A DNA stretch of 64,000 nt from Pseudomonas bharatica CSV86 (GTDB lineage: Bacteria; Pseudomonadota; Gammaproteobacteria; Pseudomonadales; Pseudomonadaceae): contig NZ_AMWJ02000001.1 in the NCBI RefSeq assembly GCF_000319305.2, positions 1,302,001 through 1,366,000 of the forward strand, written 5' to 3'. Positions 1 through 8,530 of this stretch are shown in pieces. The translations under genes and the position numbers were made by a program. The stretch's first letter is position 1, and every line of letters starts with the position of its first letter. Under the pieces are notes generated by a model, which searched no databases, was not told the DNA's origin, and saw only the letters and a program-made list of their open reading frames with translations.

Positions 1-966
1 CTGCAACTGCTCCAGATCCTTCGGAATCGCCTGGCAGCCCCAGTTCAGGTGGCTTTCCACCATCAGGCCGATGATCGACTGGTTGCCCTCGAGGATCTGG
101 TTGGCGACGTTTTCCATGACCAGCGGCTGCAGGGCCGGATCCTTGTTGGAGTTGGCGTGGCTGCAATCGACCATGATGTTCGGCTTGATACCGGCCTTGT
201 TCAGCGCCTGTTCGCACAGGGCGACGCTGACCGAGTCGTAGTTGGGCTTGCCGTTGCCGCCGCGCAGGACGACATGGCCATAGGGGTTGCCCTTGGTGGT
301 AACGATGGACACCCCGCCTTCCTGGTTGATGCCGAGGAAGCGATGCGGGCTGGAAACCGATTGCAGGGCGTTGATCGCCACGGTCAGGCCGCCGTCGGTG
401 CCGTTCTTGAACCCGACCGCGGAGGACAGGCCCGAGGCCATTTCCCGGTGGGTCTGGGATTCGGTGGTACGCGCGCCAATGGCCGACCAGCTGATCAGGT
501 CCTGCAGGTATTGCGGAGAGATCGGGTCGAGGGCCTCGGTGGCTGTCGGCAGGCCCATCTCGGCGAGGTCGAGCAGCAGCTTGCGGCCGATGTGCAGGCC
601 GTCCTGGATCTTGAACGAGTCATCCAGGTACGGATCGTTGATCAGGCCTTTCCAGCCGACGGTGGTGCGCGGCTTCTCGAAGTAGACGCGCATTACTAGG
701 TAAAGGGTGTCGGACACTTCCGCGGCGAGGGCCTTGAGGCGCTCGGCGTATTCATGCGCAGCCTTGACATCGTGGATGGAGCAGGGGCCGACCACGACGA
801 ACAGGCGGTGGTCCTTGCCGTCGAGGATATTGCGTACCACTTCACGGCCGGCAGTGACGGTCTGAAGCGCGCTTGCGCTGAGTGGGATCTCCTTCTTGAG
901 CTGATCGGGAGTGATCAGGGTCTCGTTGGAGGCAACGTTAAGGTCGTCGATCGGTAAATCAGCCAT
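1..966 (-). CDS. 3-deoxy-7-phosphoheptulonate (DAHP) synthase, class I, 3' end cut by window
   Basis: Condenses phosphoenolpyruvate and erythrose-4-phosphate, the first step of the shikimate pathway in the cytoplasm. The reverse-strand frame starts MADLPIDDLNVASNETLITP at an ATG (964-966) and stays open for 322 codons to base 1. The family is about 355-360 residues, so roughly 35 C-terminal residues lie outside. Visible family motifs are GPCSIHD (residues 60-66, with the metal-binding Cys), YFEKPRTTVGWKGLINDP near residue 95, GARTTESQTHREMASGLS, and MVDCSHANSNKDP near residue 285. These place it with the AroF/AroG/AroH (E. coli-type) enzymes. Which aromatic amino acid inhibits it cannot be told from the sequence, so no symbol is given. 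It is transcribed away from the 5'-nucleotidase gene; no leader peptide rich in Trp, Phe or Tyr codons was noticed upstream. Confidence 0.95.
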   Translation of the reverse strand, partial: MADLPIDDLNVASNETLITPDQLKKEIPLSASALQTVTAGREVVRNILDGKDHRLFVVVGPCSIHDVKAAHEYAERLKALAAEVSDTLYLVMRVYFEKPRTTVGWKGLINDPYLDDSFKIQDGLHIGRKLLLDLAEMGLPTATEALDPISPQYLQDLISWSAIGARTTESQTHREMASGLSSAVGFKNGTDGGLTVAINALQSVSSPHRFLGINQEGGVSIVTTKGNPYGHVVLRGGNGKPNYDSVSVALCEQALNKAGIKPNIMVDCSHANSNKDPALQPLVMENVANQILEGNQSIIGLMVESHLNWGCQAIPKDLEQLQ

Positions 967-1185
967 CGTGTTACTCGTCAGGTCACGGATGCCGGCCGCC
1001 AGCCCCGTGCGGCGGAGCAGCATGATTGAGCTCAGCGGGGAGCGGAACCTTAGCGCGTAATCCCTTGCCTCGACAATGGGCAAGTGCCTGATAACGTCGC
1101 GGTTCTGGGGCTGGATACCGGGTTTTTGCAACTAAAGTAGCTGGGGTGGCCTGGGCGGGATAGATTTGGTGCTTTTGAGGGCCTC
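967..1185. other. intergenic region upstream of DAHP synthase
   Basis: Non-coding stretch between the start of the DAHP synthase gene and the first REP pair. It holds a GC-rich self-complementary patch around 989-1017 but no convincing promoter or attenuator. The short ORFs here are antisense shadows of the REP sequence. Confidence 0.4.
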
Positions 1186-1242
1186 ATCGCTGGCAAGCCA
1201 GCTCCCACACGCCGGACCTGTGGGAGCTGGCTTGCCAGCGAT
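1186..1242. repeat. REP inverted pair
   Basis: Two facing copies of the Pseudomonas REP palindrome (core GTGGGAGCTGGCTTGCC) at 1186-1208 and 1219-1242, separated by about 10 bases. The pair lies between the divergent DAHP synthase and 5'-nucleotidase genes. Confidence 0.9.
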
Positions 1243-1268
1243 TTGGGGCGACACGGAATGGAGTGAAC

Positions 1269-2177
1269 ATGAACAAAGGCCTGAACGACAAACTGGTAGT
1301 GGCAATTTCATCACGGGCCTTGTTCGACCTGAGCGAGAGCCATCGGCTGTTTCTTGCCGAGGGGGTGGAGGCCTATCGCCAATACCAGATCGAGCACGAG
1401 GACGAGCCCCTGCAACCCGGCGACGCCTTCCTGCTGGTGCAGAAGCTGCTGGGCCTCAATACCCTCCTCGGACAGCCCCGGGTCGAGGTGGTGCTGGTCT
1501 CGCGCAATAGCGCCGATACCGGCCTGCGCGCGTTCAATTCCATTGAGCACTACGGCCTGGGCATTTCCCGCGCGGCATTCGTAGGTGGACGCAGCCCTTA
1601 TCCTTATCTGGCTGCGTTCGGCTGCCACCTGTTCCTCTCCACCGATGCCGAGGATGTGCGCAGCGCCTTGAATGCTGGTTTCGCCGCCGCCACCATCCTT
1701 TCCGGCGGCGTTCACCGGGAGGCCACCGAAGAGCTGCGCATCGCCTTCGATGGTGATGCCGTGCTGTTTTCCGACGAGTCCGAGCGGGTCTACCAGATGG
1801 GCGGCCTCGAAGCCTTCCAGGCCAACGAGCGCCAGGCTGCGCGCCAGGCCCTGCGCGGTGGGCCGTTCAAGCCTTTCCTGGCGGCGCTCAATCTGTTGCA
1901 GAGCGAGTTTCCCAGCACTGCCTGCCCGATCCGCACCGCGCTGGTCACCGCGCGTTCCGCACCGGCCCACGAGCGGGTGATCCGCACCCTGCGCGAGTGG
2001 GATATCCGCCTGGATGAATCGCTGTTCCTCGGCGGCCTGGACAAATCGGCGTTCCTCGAAGCCTTCGCCGCCGACGTGTTCTTCGACGACCAGGCCGGCC
2101 ACTGCGAACGGGCGGGCAGGGTGGTCGCCACGGGGCATGTGCCCCATGGCATCAGTAACCAATCGGACCCGGCCTGA
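1269..2177 (+). CDS. 5'-nucleotidase (PF06189 family)
   Basis: Predicted cytoplasmic 5'-nucleotidase that dephosphorylates nucleoside monophosphates. The 302-residue protein resembles the bacterial PF06189 family: an early substrate-binding block (ALFDLSESHRLF), VEVVLVSRNSADTGLRAFNS carrying the conserved SRNSADTG signature, GLGISRAAFVGG, the acidic motif FDGDAVLFSDESE, and a late VFFDDQAGHCE motif. I chose ATG 1269 because a GGAG at 1259-1262 sits about six bases upstream; a GTG two codons earlier (1263) is possible. The stop is only 50 bases before the left end of the ISL3 element, so the gene is intact but its downstream context was changed by the insertion. Confidence 0.85.
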   Translation: MNKGLNDKLVVAISSRALFDLSESHRLFLAEGVEAYRQYQIEHEDEPLQPGDAFLLVQKLLGLNTLLGQPRVEVVLVSRNSADTGLRAFNSIEHYGLGISRAAFVGGRSPYPYLAAFGCHLFLSTDAEDVRSALNAGFAAATILSGGVHREATEELRIAFDGDAVLFSDESERVYQMGGLEAFQANERQAARQALRGGPFKPFLAALNLLQSEFPSTACPIRTALVTARSAPAHERVIRTLREWDIRLDESLFLGGLDKSAFLEAFAADVFFDDQAGHCERAGRVVATGHVPHGISNQSDPA

Positions 2178-2219
2178 ACCCCGCCGGACGGGCGCTGCGC
2201 ATCGGTTTGGCGCTGCTAA

Positions 2220-2227
2220 GCTGAACC
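2220..2227 (+). repeat. target-site duplication, left copy
   Basis: GCTGAACC directly abuts the left inverted repeat. The identical octamer follows the right inverted repeat at 5213-5220. An 8-bp duplication is the usual size for ISL3-family transposition. Confidence 0.95.
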
Positions 2228-2251
2228 GGGTATCCGGAATTTCTGGTTGAT
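2228..2251 (+). repeat. left terminal inverted repeat of the ISL3 element
   Basis: Begins GGGTATCCGGAATTT and ends TGGTTGAT. Matches the reverse complement of 5189-5212 at 20 of 24 positions. The following 150 bases to the arsR stop hold no gene. Confidence 0.93.
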
Positions 2252-2403
2252 AAAATGCCAAAGATGTAAAGAAGAAAATCTTTCTCAGCGGATTATCTGA
2301 TTGATCCTCTTCAGCCTACTCTACTGCCAATTTTCTGTTTCCACCTTCGCCTGAGTCTTCATAGCGATGCTGACTAGGGAGGACAGCGAGAGCTGGGCAA
2401 GCG

Positions 2404-2718
2404 TCAAAGCGGTTCTGGTTCATGCGCAATCCGGACACCTGCACAACATTCCTCTTGTAAGAAACCGATCAAATTCTCTAGGTGCCCATACTCGGGTATA
2501 CAGACAATCGTGCGGCTATGTTTCTCCTGCCGGATCAGCCCTACCTTGGCCATGCGCGCAAGGTGATGTGATAGCGTCGAAGCAGGAATACCCAGCCCCT
2601 TCTGGATATCTCCGACCGAAGCCCCATCATGGCCAGCTTTGACCAGAAAGCGGAACACGGACAGTCGGTGACTATTCCCTAGCTCAGCTAAGCTGGCTGC
2701 AACCTTTTCGTGATCCAT
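2404..2718 (-). CDS. ArsR/SmtB-family metal(loid)-responsive repressor (IS passenger)
   Basis: A 104-residue winged-helix repressor expected to bind the intergenic operator and release it on binding metal(loid). The recognition helix region is GIPASTLSHHLARM (residues 43-56), typical of ArsR. Cysteines are at residue 73 and as an adjacent pair at 91-92 (EECCAG) near the C-terminus. Vicinal C-terminal cysteines resemble the arsenite site of Acidithiobacillus-type ArsR rather than the E. coli type, so As(III)/Sb(III) sensing is plausible but unproven. Start chosen at ATG 2718, with a GGGG tract just upstream; a TTG five codons earlier is less likely. It is divergent from the permease gene, a normal regulator/efflux layout, and lies within the ISL3 element. 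Confidence 0.85.
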   Translation of the reverse strand: MDHEKVAASLAELGNSHRLSVFRFLVKAGHDGASVGDIQKGLGIPASTLSHHLARMAKVGLIRQEKHSRTIVCIPEYGHLENLIGFLQEECCAGVRIAHEPEPL

Positions 2719-2733
2719 AGCACGCCCCAATAA

Positions 2734-2816
2734 TTCGATGTTTCTAGAATTATAGTTGACAGGTCGGATAAACGCAAGTAGGCTGCGTACATCATTTCGA
2801 CAATACTAGAAATATA
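2734..2816. promoter_or_regulatory. arsR/permease divergent control region with repeated operator-like site
   Basis: Two aligned 21-bp copies lie at 2734-2754 and 2796-2816. Each begins TTCGA and contains CTAGAA followed by AT-rich sequence ending TATA. They flank the divergent promoters of the ArsR gene and the permease gene, so they are good candidates for ArsR operators. The second copy overlaps the AGGAG ribosome-binding site region of the permease. Confidence 0.55.
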
Positions 2817-2829
2817 GGAGTAATATTGA

Positions 2830-3864
2830 ATGTCATCTCAACTCCAAGACGCTCTAGGCATGTTCGCCTTTCTCGCTATCGAGCTATCGGTTTTATTCAT
2901 TGGCATTAGCTTGCTGGTCGGAGTTCTTCAACGTCACATCCCACCATCCAAGGTGGAAGCGTTACTGACTTCCAGTGGGAAGCGAGGCTATTTTCTTGCT
3001 GCTGGTTTAGGAGCTATAACGCCCTTCTGTAGTTGCTCGACTATCCCCATGTTGAAAGGGTTGATTCGGGCACGGGCCGGTTTTGGGCCGATGATGGTGT
3101 TTCTTTTCTCATCTCCGTTGCTGAATCCTATCGTCGTCGGCCTGCTGGTTGCCACGTTTGGATGGACACTTACTGCTATCTATGTGCTCGCCGCTTTGGT
3201 GGTCGCGGTAGGTGCCGGATGGCTGCTTCACACGCTTGGCTTCGAGCGTTATGTGCGCCGGACGGCGACACAAGAGAGCAGTGGATGTAGTTCATCAGCA
3301 AGCCCGTGCAGTGCTACATCGACCGCATCGAGTTGCGGCACCAACAGCTGCGACACCACTCCGAAGACGGCTTCTTGCGGGGCTGATAGGAAGACAACAG
3401 TCTCTACGTCTAGCGAATGCTGTGACAGTCAACCCACTGTCACGGTTAAGAAAGAAGGGAAGTACAGTGGTGTGTGGCGGGAAGCTTGGTCGGACTTTAT
3501 CGATGTGTTGCCTTACCTGCTCATCGGTATTGCGATTGGCAGCGTGATCTATGGTTTCATGCCCACTGACTTATTGGAGCAGTATGCAGGCCCAGATAAT
3601 CCCTTTGCCATTCCAGTTGCCGCTGTCATCGGCGTGCCGTTGTATATTCGCGCTGAAGCCGTCATACCTCTGGCAGCGGCTCTGATGGCCAAAGGCGTGG
3701 GTGCCGGGACGGTGCTAGCGTTGATCATCGGCAGTGCCGGAGCCAGCCTGACTGAGCTCATTCTGTTGCGCTCTTTGTTCACGCTGAAGCTTTTAGCGGC
3801 GTTTTTAGCAGTCATTTTTGCTATGGCGATGATTGCCGGTTACGCCACCTACCTGTTTTTCTGA
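2830..3864 (+). CDS. Cys-rich permease, ArsP_1/SO_0444-type efflux family (IS passenger)
   Basis: A 344-residue inner-membrane protein made of two similar halves of about four hydrophobic segments each, as in the PF03773 permeases. The first half carries ITPFCSCSTIPM (Cys67 and Cys69), the family's hallmark motif; the second has the counterpart AVIGVPLYIRAEAVIPL. Between them is a hydrophilic loop (about residues 151-202) with seven cysteines in Ser/Thr-rich sequence, probably cytosolic metal-capturing. Relatives include organoarsenical efflux ArsP and the SO_0444-type Cu/Zn exporters; the Cys-rich loop favours the latter, the ArsR partner fits either. AGGAG lies about ten bases before ATG 2830. 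The substrate cannot be settled from sequence. Confidence 0.85.
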   Translation: MSSQLQDALGMFAFLAIELSVLFIGISLLVGVLQRHIPPSKVEALLTSSGKRGYFLAAGLGAITPFCSCSTIPMLKGLIRARAGFGPMMVFLFSSPLLNPIVVGLLVATFGWTLTAIYVLAALVVAVGAGWLLHTLGFERYVRRTATQESSGCSSSASPCSATSTASSCGTNSCDTTPKTASCGADRKTTVSTSSECCDSQPTVTVKKEGKYSGVWREAWSDFIDVLPYLLIGIAIGSVIYGFMPTDLLEQYAGPDNPFAIPVAAVIGVPLYIRAEAVIPLAAALMAKGVGAGTVLALIIGSAGASLTELILLRSLFTLKLLAAFLAVIFAMAMIAGYATYLFF

Positions 3865-3876
3865 TCAAGGCGGGAG

Positions 3877-5154
3877 ATGATTAATTCGTTAAGCCTTCCT
3901 GGGTACCAGTTGGTGGATTCTGATGAGCAGAATGAAGACATACATTTTCGGCTTGAAGCACCTACACCAGTAGCCTGCGAGGGGTGCGGCGTGCAGGGTG
4001 AGTTCGTGCGGTTCGGCAAGCGTGACGTTCCCTATCGTGATCTGCCCATCCACGGCAAGCGGGTCACTCTCTGGGTGGTCCGCCGCCGATACACCTGCCG
4101 GGCCTGCAAGACAACATTCAGGCCCCAGCTACCGGAGATGGTGGACGGATTCCGTATGACACTGCGGCTGCATGAGTACGTGGAGAAGGAATCCTTCAAC
4201 CACCCCTACACCTTTGTGGCGGCACAGACCGGCCTGGACGAGAAGACGGTGCGCGACATCTTCAACGCCCGCGCCGAGTTCCTGGGGCGCTGGCACCGCT
4301 TCGAGACGCCCCGCATCCTGGGCATTGACGAGCTATACCTGAACAAGCGCTACCGCTGCATTCTGACCAACATTGAGGAGCGAACCCTGCTCGACCTGCT
4401 GGCCACCCGCCGCCAGGACGTGGTGACCAACTACCTGATGAAGCTGAAAGACCGGCAGAAGGTCGAGATCGTCAGCATGGACATGTGGAACCCCTACCGG
4501 GCAGCGGTCAAGGCTGTGCTGCCCCAGGCCCGTATCGTGGTCGATAAGTTCCATGTGGTGCGCATGGCCAACGATGCCCTAGAGAGAGTGCGCAAGGGCC
4601 TCAGAAAGGAGCTGAAACCGTCCCAGAGCCGGACTCTCAAGGGAGACCGGAAAATCCTGCTGAAACGCGCTCACGAAGTCTCAGACCGGGAGCGCCTCAT
4701 CATGGAGACCTGGACAGGCGCGTTCCCGCAACTGCTGGCCGCCTACGAGCACAAGGAGCGCTTCTACGGCATCTGGGACGCCACCACACGGCTCCAGGCA
4801 GAAGCCGCCCTGGACGAGTGGATAGCCACCATCCCGAAGGGCCAAAAGGAAGTCTGGAGCGATCTGGTCAGGGCAGTGGGAAACTGGCGCGAAGAGACCA
4901 TGACCTACTTCGAGACGGACATGCCCGTCACCAACGCTTACACGGAGTCCATCAACCGACTGGCCAAGGACAAGAACCGTGAAGGGCGCGGTTACTCCTT
5001 CGAGGTGATGCGGGCACGAATGCTCTACACCACGAAGCACAAGAAGAAGGCACCGACTGCGAAGGTCTCTCCTTTCTACAAGAAAACCATCGGTTACGGA
5101 CTGCCGGACTTCGCAGAGGAACTCAACTACGGAGTCGATCTATCAACCATCTGA
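3877..5154 (+). CDS. tnpA: ISL3-family transposase
   Basis: A 425-residue DDE transposase that moves the surrounding element. The N-terminus has the ISL3 zinc finger (CEGCG near residue 34 and CRACK near residue 76), followed by a helix-turn-helix region around TGLDEKTVRDIFNARA. The catalytic core shows ILGIDELYL (Asp151), SMDMWNPYR (Asp202) with VDKFHVV behind it, and TNAYTESINRLAK (Glu357), the expected D-D-E spacing. The frame is uninterrupted and full length for the family. It begins 12 bases after the permease stop, so the cargo gene and the transposase may share a transcript. The stop is 34 bases from the right inverted repeat. Confidence 0.95.
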   Translation: MINSLSLPGYQLVDSDEQNEDIHFRLEAPTPVACEGCGVQGEFVRFGKRDVPYRDLPIHGKRVTLWVVRRRYTCRACKTTFRPQLPEMVDGFRMTLRLHEYVEKESFNHPYTFVAAQTGLDEKTVRDIFNARAEFLGRWHRFETPRILGIDELYLNKRYRCILTNIEERTLLDLLATRRQDVVTNYLMKLKDRQKVEIVSMDMWNPYRAAVKAVLPQARIVVDKFHVVRMANDALERVRKGLRKELKPSQSRTLKGDRKILLKRAHEVSDRERLIMETWTGAFPQLLAAYEHKERFYGIWDATTRLQAEAALDEWIATIPKGQKEVWSDLVRAVGNWREETMTYFETDMPVTNAYTESINRLAKDKNREGRGYSFEVMRARMLYTTKHKKKAPTAKVSPFYKKTIGYGLPDFAEELNYGVDLSTI

Positions 5155-5188
5155 TAATGGTATCAGGTTGGTGGGGTAAAGGTGCCCC

Positions 5189-5212
5189 ATCAACCATTAA
5201 ATCCGTATACCC
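5189..5212 (-). repeat. right terminal inverted repeat of the ISL3 element
   Basis: Reverse complement begins GGGTATACGGATTTA and ends TGGTTGAT, pairing with 2228-2251. It is followed immediately by the second GCTGAACC copy at 5213-5220. Confidence 0.93.
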
Positions 5213-5220
5213 GCTGAACC
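5213..5220 (+). repeat. target-site duplication, right copy
   Basis: GCTGAACC, identical to 2220-2227. It marks the exact insertion point in the gap between the 5'-nucleotidase gene and the universal stress protein gene. Confidence 0.95.
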
Positions 5221-5253
5221 TTGCCCTGCCGTTCCGGCAGTCGAGGAGGTCAA

Positions 5254-5751
5254 ATGATCCGTTCGATGTTGTACGCCACGGACCTCGGTGTTTATGCGCC
5301 TTATGTCATGCAGCACGCGTTGGCCCTGGCGCGCAATTTCAAGGCGGAGCTCTACGTGATCCATGCCGTGGAGCCCATGGGGCAGTTCGCCGAATCGCTG
5401 CTGCAGAGTTACCTGGACGAGCAGACCCTGGACCAGTTGCACAGCCAGGGCGTCAACACCGTGATGGCCAATATCGAACAGCGCGTACTCGAAAGTTTTC
5501 GCGATGAATTGGGGGATCAGCAGGACCTCGCGCTGATTCGTGCCGTACGGGTGCGCCAGGGGGATCCGGCGCAGGTGATCCTCCAGCAGGCCGAACGCCT
5601 GAATGTCGACCTGCTGATCGTTGGCAGCCATAGCCAGGGGGCCGGTGCAGAGATCCCGATCGGTCGTACGGCGGTGCGCATTCTGCAACTGTCACCGGTG
5701 CCGGTGTACATGGTGCCGCTCGCACAGCACCTCGGTCGTCGCAAGGCTTGA
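5254..5751 (+). CDS. universal stress protein, UspA family (single domain)
   Basis: A 165-residue cytoplasmic UspA-fold protein. It opens MIRSMLYATDLGVYAPYVMQ, the first beta strand and loop of the family. It contains VDLLIVGSHSQGAGAEIPIG, which matches the nucleotide-binding G-2x-G-9x-G(S/T) region in outline, and ends LQLSPVPVYMVPL. Start is ATG 5254 because GAGGAGG at 5244-5250 gives a strong ribosome-binding site; longer readings from TTG 5221 start inside the insertion-site flank. The ISL3 element ends only about 40 bases upstream of this start, so the original promoter has probably been separated from the gene and expression may now depend on the IS. cysB follows about 120 bases downstream. 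Confidence 0.85.
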   Translation: MIRSMLYATDLGVYAPYVMQHALALARNFKAELYVIHAVEPMGQFAESLLQSYLDEQTLDQLHSQGVNTVMANIEQRVLESFRDELGDQQDLALIRAVRVRQGDPAQVILQQAERLNVDLLIVGSHSQGAGAEIPIGRTAVRILQLSPVPVYMVPLAQHLGRRKA

Positions 5752-5864
5752 GGGATTTTTCCGAGTCGGCAGTAAGAAAGCTGGTGAAATTGTTCTAGAT
5801 TTATTCTCCTGACCGCTAATATAGTTATAACTCGTCGCTGTTGCCGGTGACGCCCAGCCTCTGA

Positions 5865-6848
<984 letters not shown>

Positions 6849-6864
6849 GTTTCGGGCAACCATG

Positions 6865-6890
6865 AAAAAACCGGCCTTGGCCGGTTTTTT
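6865..6890. terminator. bidirectional rho-independent terminator, cysB/cysH
   Basis: Perfect hairpin AAAAAACCGGCC-TT-GGCCGGTTTTTT in the gap between the convergent cysB and cysH genes. A-runs and T-runs flank the GC stem on both sides, so it can stop transcription from either direction. Confidence 0.93.
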
Positions 6891-6915
6891 CGTTTCTGTC
6901 GATCACATTTGGCGA

Positions 6916-7650
6916 TCAGCTTTTGGCGATCAGGTTGCCGGCATGCAGCCCGCATTCCTTCTGGGTCGCTTCTTCCCACCACCAGCGGCCTTCGCGCTCG
7001 TGCTGGTTCGGCAGTACCGGGCGGGTGCATGGCTCGCAGCCGATGCTGATGAAGCCGCGTTCGTGCAGGCTGTTGTAGGGCAGCTCGAGCATGCGGATGT
7101 AGCCCCAGACTTCCTCGCTGCTCATCTGTGCCAGCGGGTTGAATTTGTACAGGGTGCGCTCCGGGGTGGAAAACGCGCTGTCGATTTCCAGCGCTGCCAC
7201 CTGGCTGCGCGTGCCCGGGCTCTGGTCGCGGCGCTGGCCGGTGGCCCACGCGCTGACGGTGCTCAGCTTGCGCCGCAGCGGTTCGATCTTGCGGATCCCG
7301 CAGCATTCGCCGTGGCCGTCCTTGTAGAAGCTGAACAGGCCCTTTTCCTTGACGAAGGGGTCGAGTTTGTCGCGGTCCGGCGACAGGATCTCGATCGGCA
7401 GCTTGTAGTGTTCGCGCACCTGGTCGATGAAGCGGTAGGTTTCCGGATGCAGGCGACCGGTGTCGAGGCTGAAGACCTTGACCTGCTTGTTCAGCTTCCA
7501 GGCCATGTCCACCAGCACCACGTCTTCGGCGCCGCTGAAGGAAATCCACAGGTCGTCGCCGAAATGCTCGAAGGCGAGCTTGAGGATGTCCTGCGGGGAT
7601 TTGTTGGCGTAGGTCGCGGCCAGGGCGGCGACGTCGAAGGGTTGGCTCAT
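6916..7650 (-). CDS. cysH: assimilatory adenylylsulfate (APS) reductase
   Basis: Reduces APS to sulfite with thioredoxin, in cysteine synthesis. The 244-residue protein has the P-loop-like [15 protein letters not shown] segment, the 4Fe-4S cysteine motifs GECCGIRK and GCEPCTRP, and the C-terminal catalytic KECGLHAG. The iron-sulfur cysteines mark it as APS-using rather than PAPS-using. Start taken at ATG 7650 ([10 protein letters not shown]) by family similarity; an upstream ATG (7668) would add six residues and also has a plausible site. It is divergent from thrH with about 136 bases between, and convergent with cysB. Confidence 0.95.
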   Translation of the reverse strand: MSQPFDVAALAATYANKSPQDILKLAFEHFGDDLWISFSGAEDVVLVDMAWKLNKQVKVFSLDTGRLHPETYRFIDQVREHYKLPIEILSPDRDKLDPFVKEKGLFSFYKDGHGECCGIRKIEPLRRKLSTVSAWATGQRRDQSPGTRSQVAALEIDSAFSTPERTLYKFNPLAQMSSEEVWGYIRMLELPYNSLHERGFISIGCEPCTRPVLPNQHEREGRWWWEEATQKECGLHAGNLIAKS

Positions 7651-7786
7651 CAGGCGGCTTCCGGTCATTGAATGGCGCTTGGCGCTCGTAGTGGGGCAGA
7701 TGTTACCAAAAAATGCCGGGTAGACGGGCTGGATTGCGGGTCGTAGAGTGCGCCTTCCATTTTTGGCGTTGTTCGAGGAGTGAGCT

Positions 7787-8404
7787 GTGGAAATTGCCTG
7801 TCTCGACCTGGAAGGTGTGCTGGTTCCGGAAATCTGGATCGCCTTCGCGGAAAAAACCGGAATCGAATCGCTGCGGGCCACCACCCGCGACATTCCGGAC
7901 TACGACGTACTGATGAAACAGCGCCTGCGCATCCTCGACGAACATGGCCTGAAGCTGGCCGATATCCAGGAAGTCATCGCCACGCTCAAGCCGCTGGATG
8001 GCGCCATCGACTTCGTCGACTGGCTACGCGAGCGCTTCCAGGTGGTGATCCTGTCCGACACCTTCTACGAGTTCTCCCAGCCGCTGATGCGCCAACTGGG
8101 CTTCCCGACCTTGCTCTGCCATCGCCTGATCACCGACGAGAACGACCGGGTGGTGGGTTATCAGCTGCGTCAGAAGGACCCCAAGCGTCAGTCGGTGCTG
8201 GCGTTCAAGAGCCTGTACTACCGGGTGATCGCTGCGGGCGATTCGTACAACGACACCACCATGCTCGGTGAGGCCGATGCCGGGATCCTGTTCCATGCGC
8301 CGGAGAATGTGATCCGCGAGTTCCCGCAGTTCCCGGCGGTGCATGAGTTCGAGGCGTTGAAGAAGGAATTCATCAAGGCTTCGAGCCGGGTGCTGAGCCT
8401 GTAA
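7787..8404 (+). CDS. thrH: ThrH, bifunctional phosphoserine phosphatase / phosphoserine:homoserine phosphotransferase
   Basis: HAD-superfamily enzyme known in Pseudomonas to dephosphorylate phosphoserine and to pass phosphate to homoserine, linking serine and threonine synthesis. The 205-residue product starts at GTG 7787 with GAGGAG a few bases upstream. It shows the HAD motifs [13 protein letters not shown] (nucleophile Asp region), [14 protein letters not shown] (motif II) and [14 protein letters not shown] (motif IV), and is close over its full length to P. aeruginosa ThrH. A perfect REP pair follows the stop. Confidence 0.95.
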   Translation: MEIACLDLEGVLVPEIWIAFAEKTGIESLRATTRDIPDYDVLMKQRLRILDEHGLKLADIQEVIATLKPLDGAIDFVDWLRERFQVVILSDTFYEFSQPLMRQLGFPTLLCHRLITDENDRVVGYQLRQKDPKRQSVLAFKSLYYRVIAAGDSYNDTTMLGEADAGILFHAPENVIREFPQFPAVHEFEALKKEFIKASSRVLSL

Positions 8405-8420
8405 GTAATGCAGGGGCTGT

Positions 8421-8530
8421 GAGGGCCTCATCGCTGGCAAGCCAGCTCCCACAGGGTTATGTGGTGCATGTGAGAAGTGTGTGCCCGCCGCAGTCCCTGT
8501 GGGAGCTGGCTTGCCAGCGATGAGGCCCTC
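8421..8530. repeat. REP inverted pair with 36-bp perfect arms
   Basis: Arms at 8421-8456 and 8495-8530 are exact reverse complements over 36 bases (core GTGGGAGCTGGCTTGCC) with a 38-base loop. The right arm overlaps the last codons' stop region of pabB (stop at 8529-8531). It lies between the convergent thrH and pabB genes and could act as a shared transcript end. Confidence 0.93.

Larger units (their letters stand above)
2228..5212 (+). mobile_element. ISL3-family insertion sequence with arsR/permease passenger genes
   Basis: Complete 2,985-bp element. Its ends are imperfect 24-bp inverted repeats (2228-2251 and 5189-5212, 20 of 24 matching), both beginning GGGTAT and ending TGGTTGAT. Perfect 8-bp target duplications GCTGAACC flank it. 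Inside are a reverse-strand ArsR-type regulator, a divergent permease gene and the forward transposase gene. ISL3 elements that carry transporter and regulator genes are known (ISPpu12 carries a cation-efflux gene and a MerR-type regulator), so this is the same architecture with a different cargo. The passenger genes look lower in GC than the transposase gene, suggesting they joined it from another source. Intact ends, an intact transposase and an exact duplication suggest recent insertion and possibly an active element. Confidence 0.93.

Noticed and set aside
1132..1314. Short ORFs over REP pairs (here and at other REP loci)
   Set aside because: They exist only because the palindromes are read through; no start signal or conservation.
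8421..8530. Perfect 36-bp inverted repeat read as a transposon end
   Set aside because: It is a REP pair: same core as six other loci, no transposase and no target duplication.
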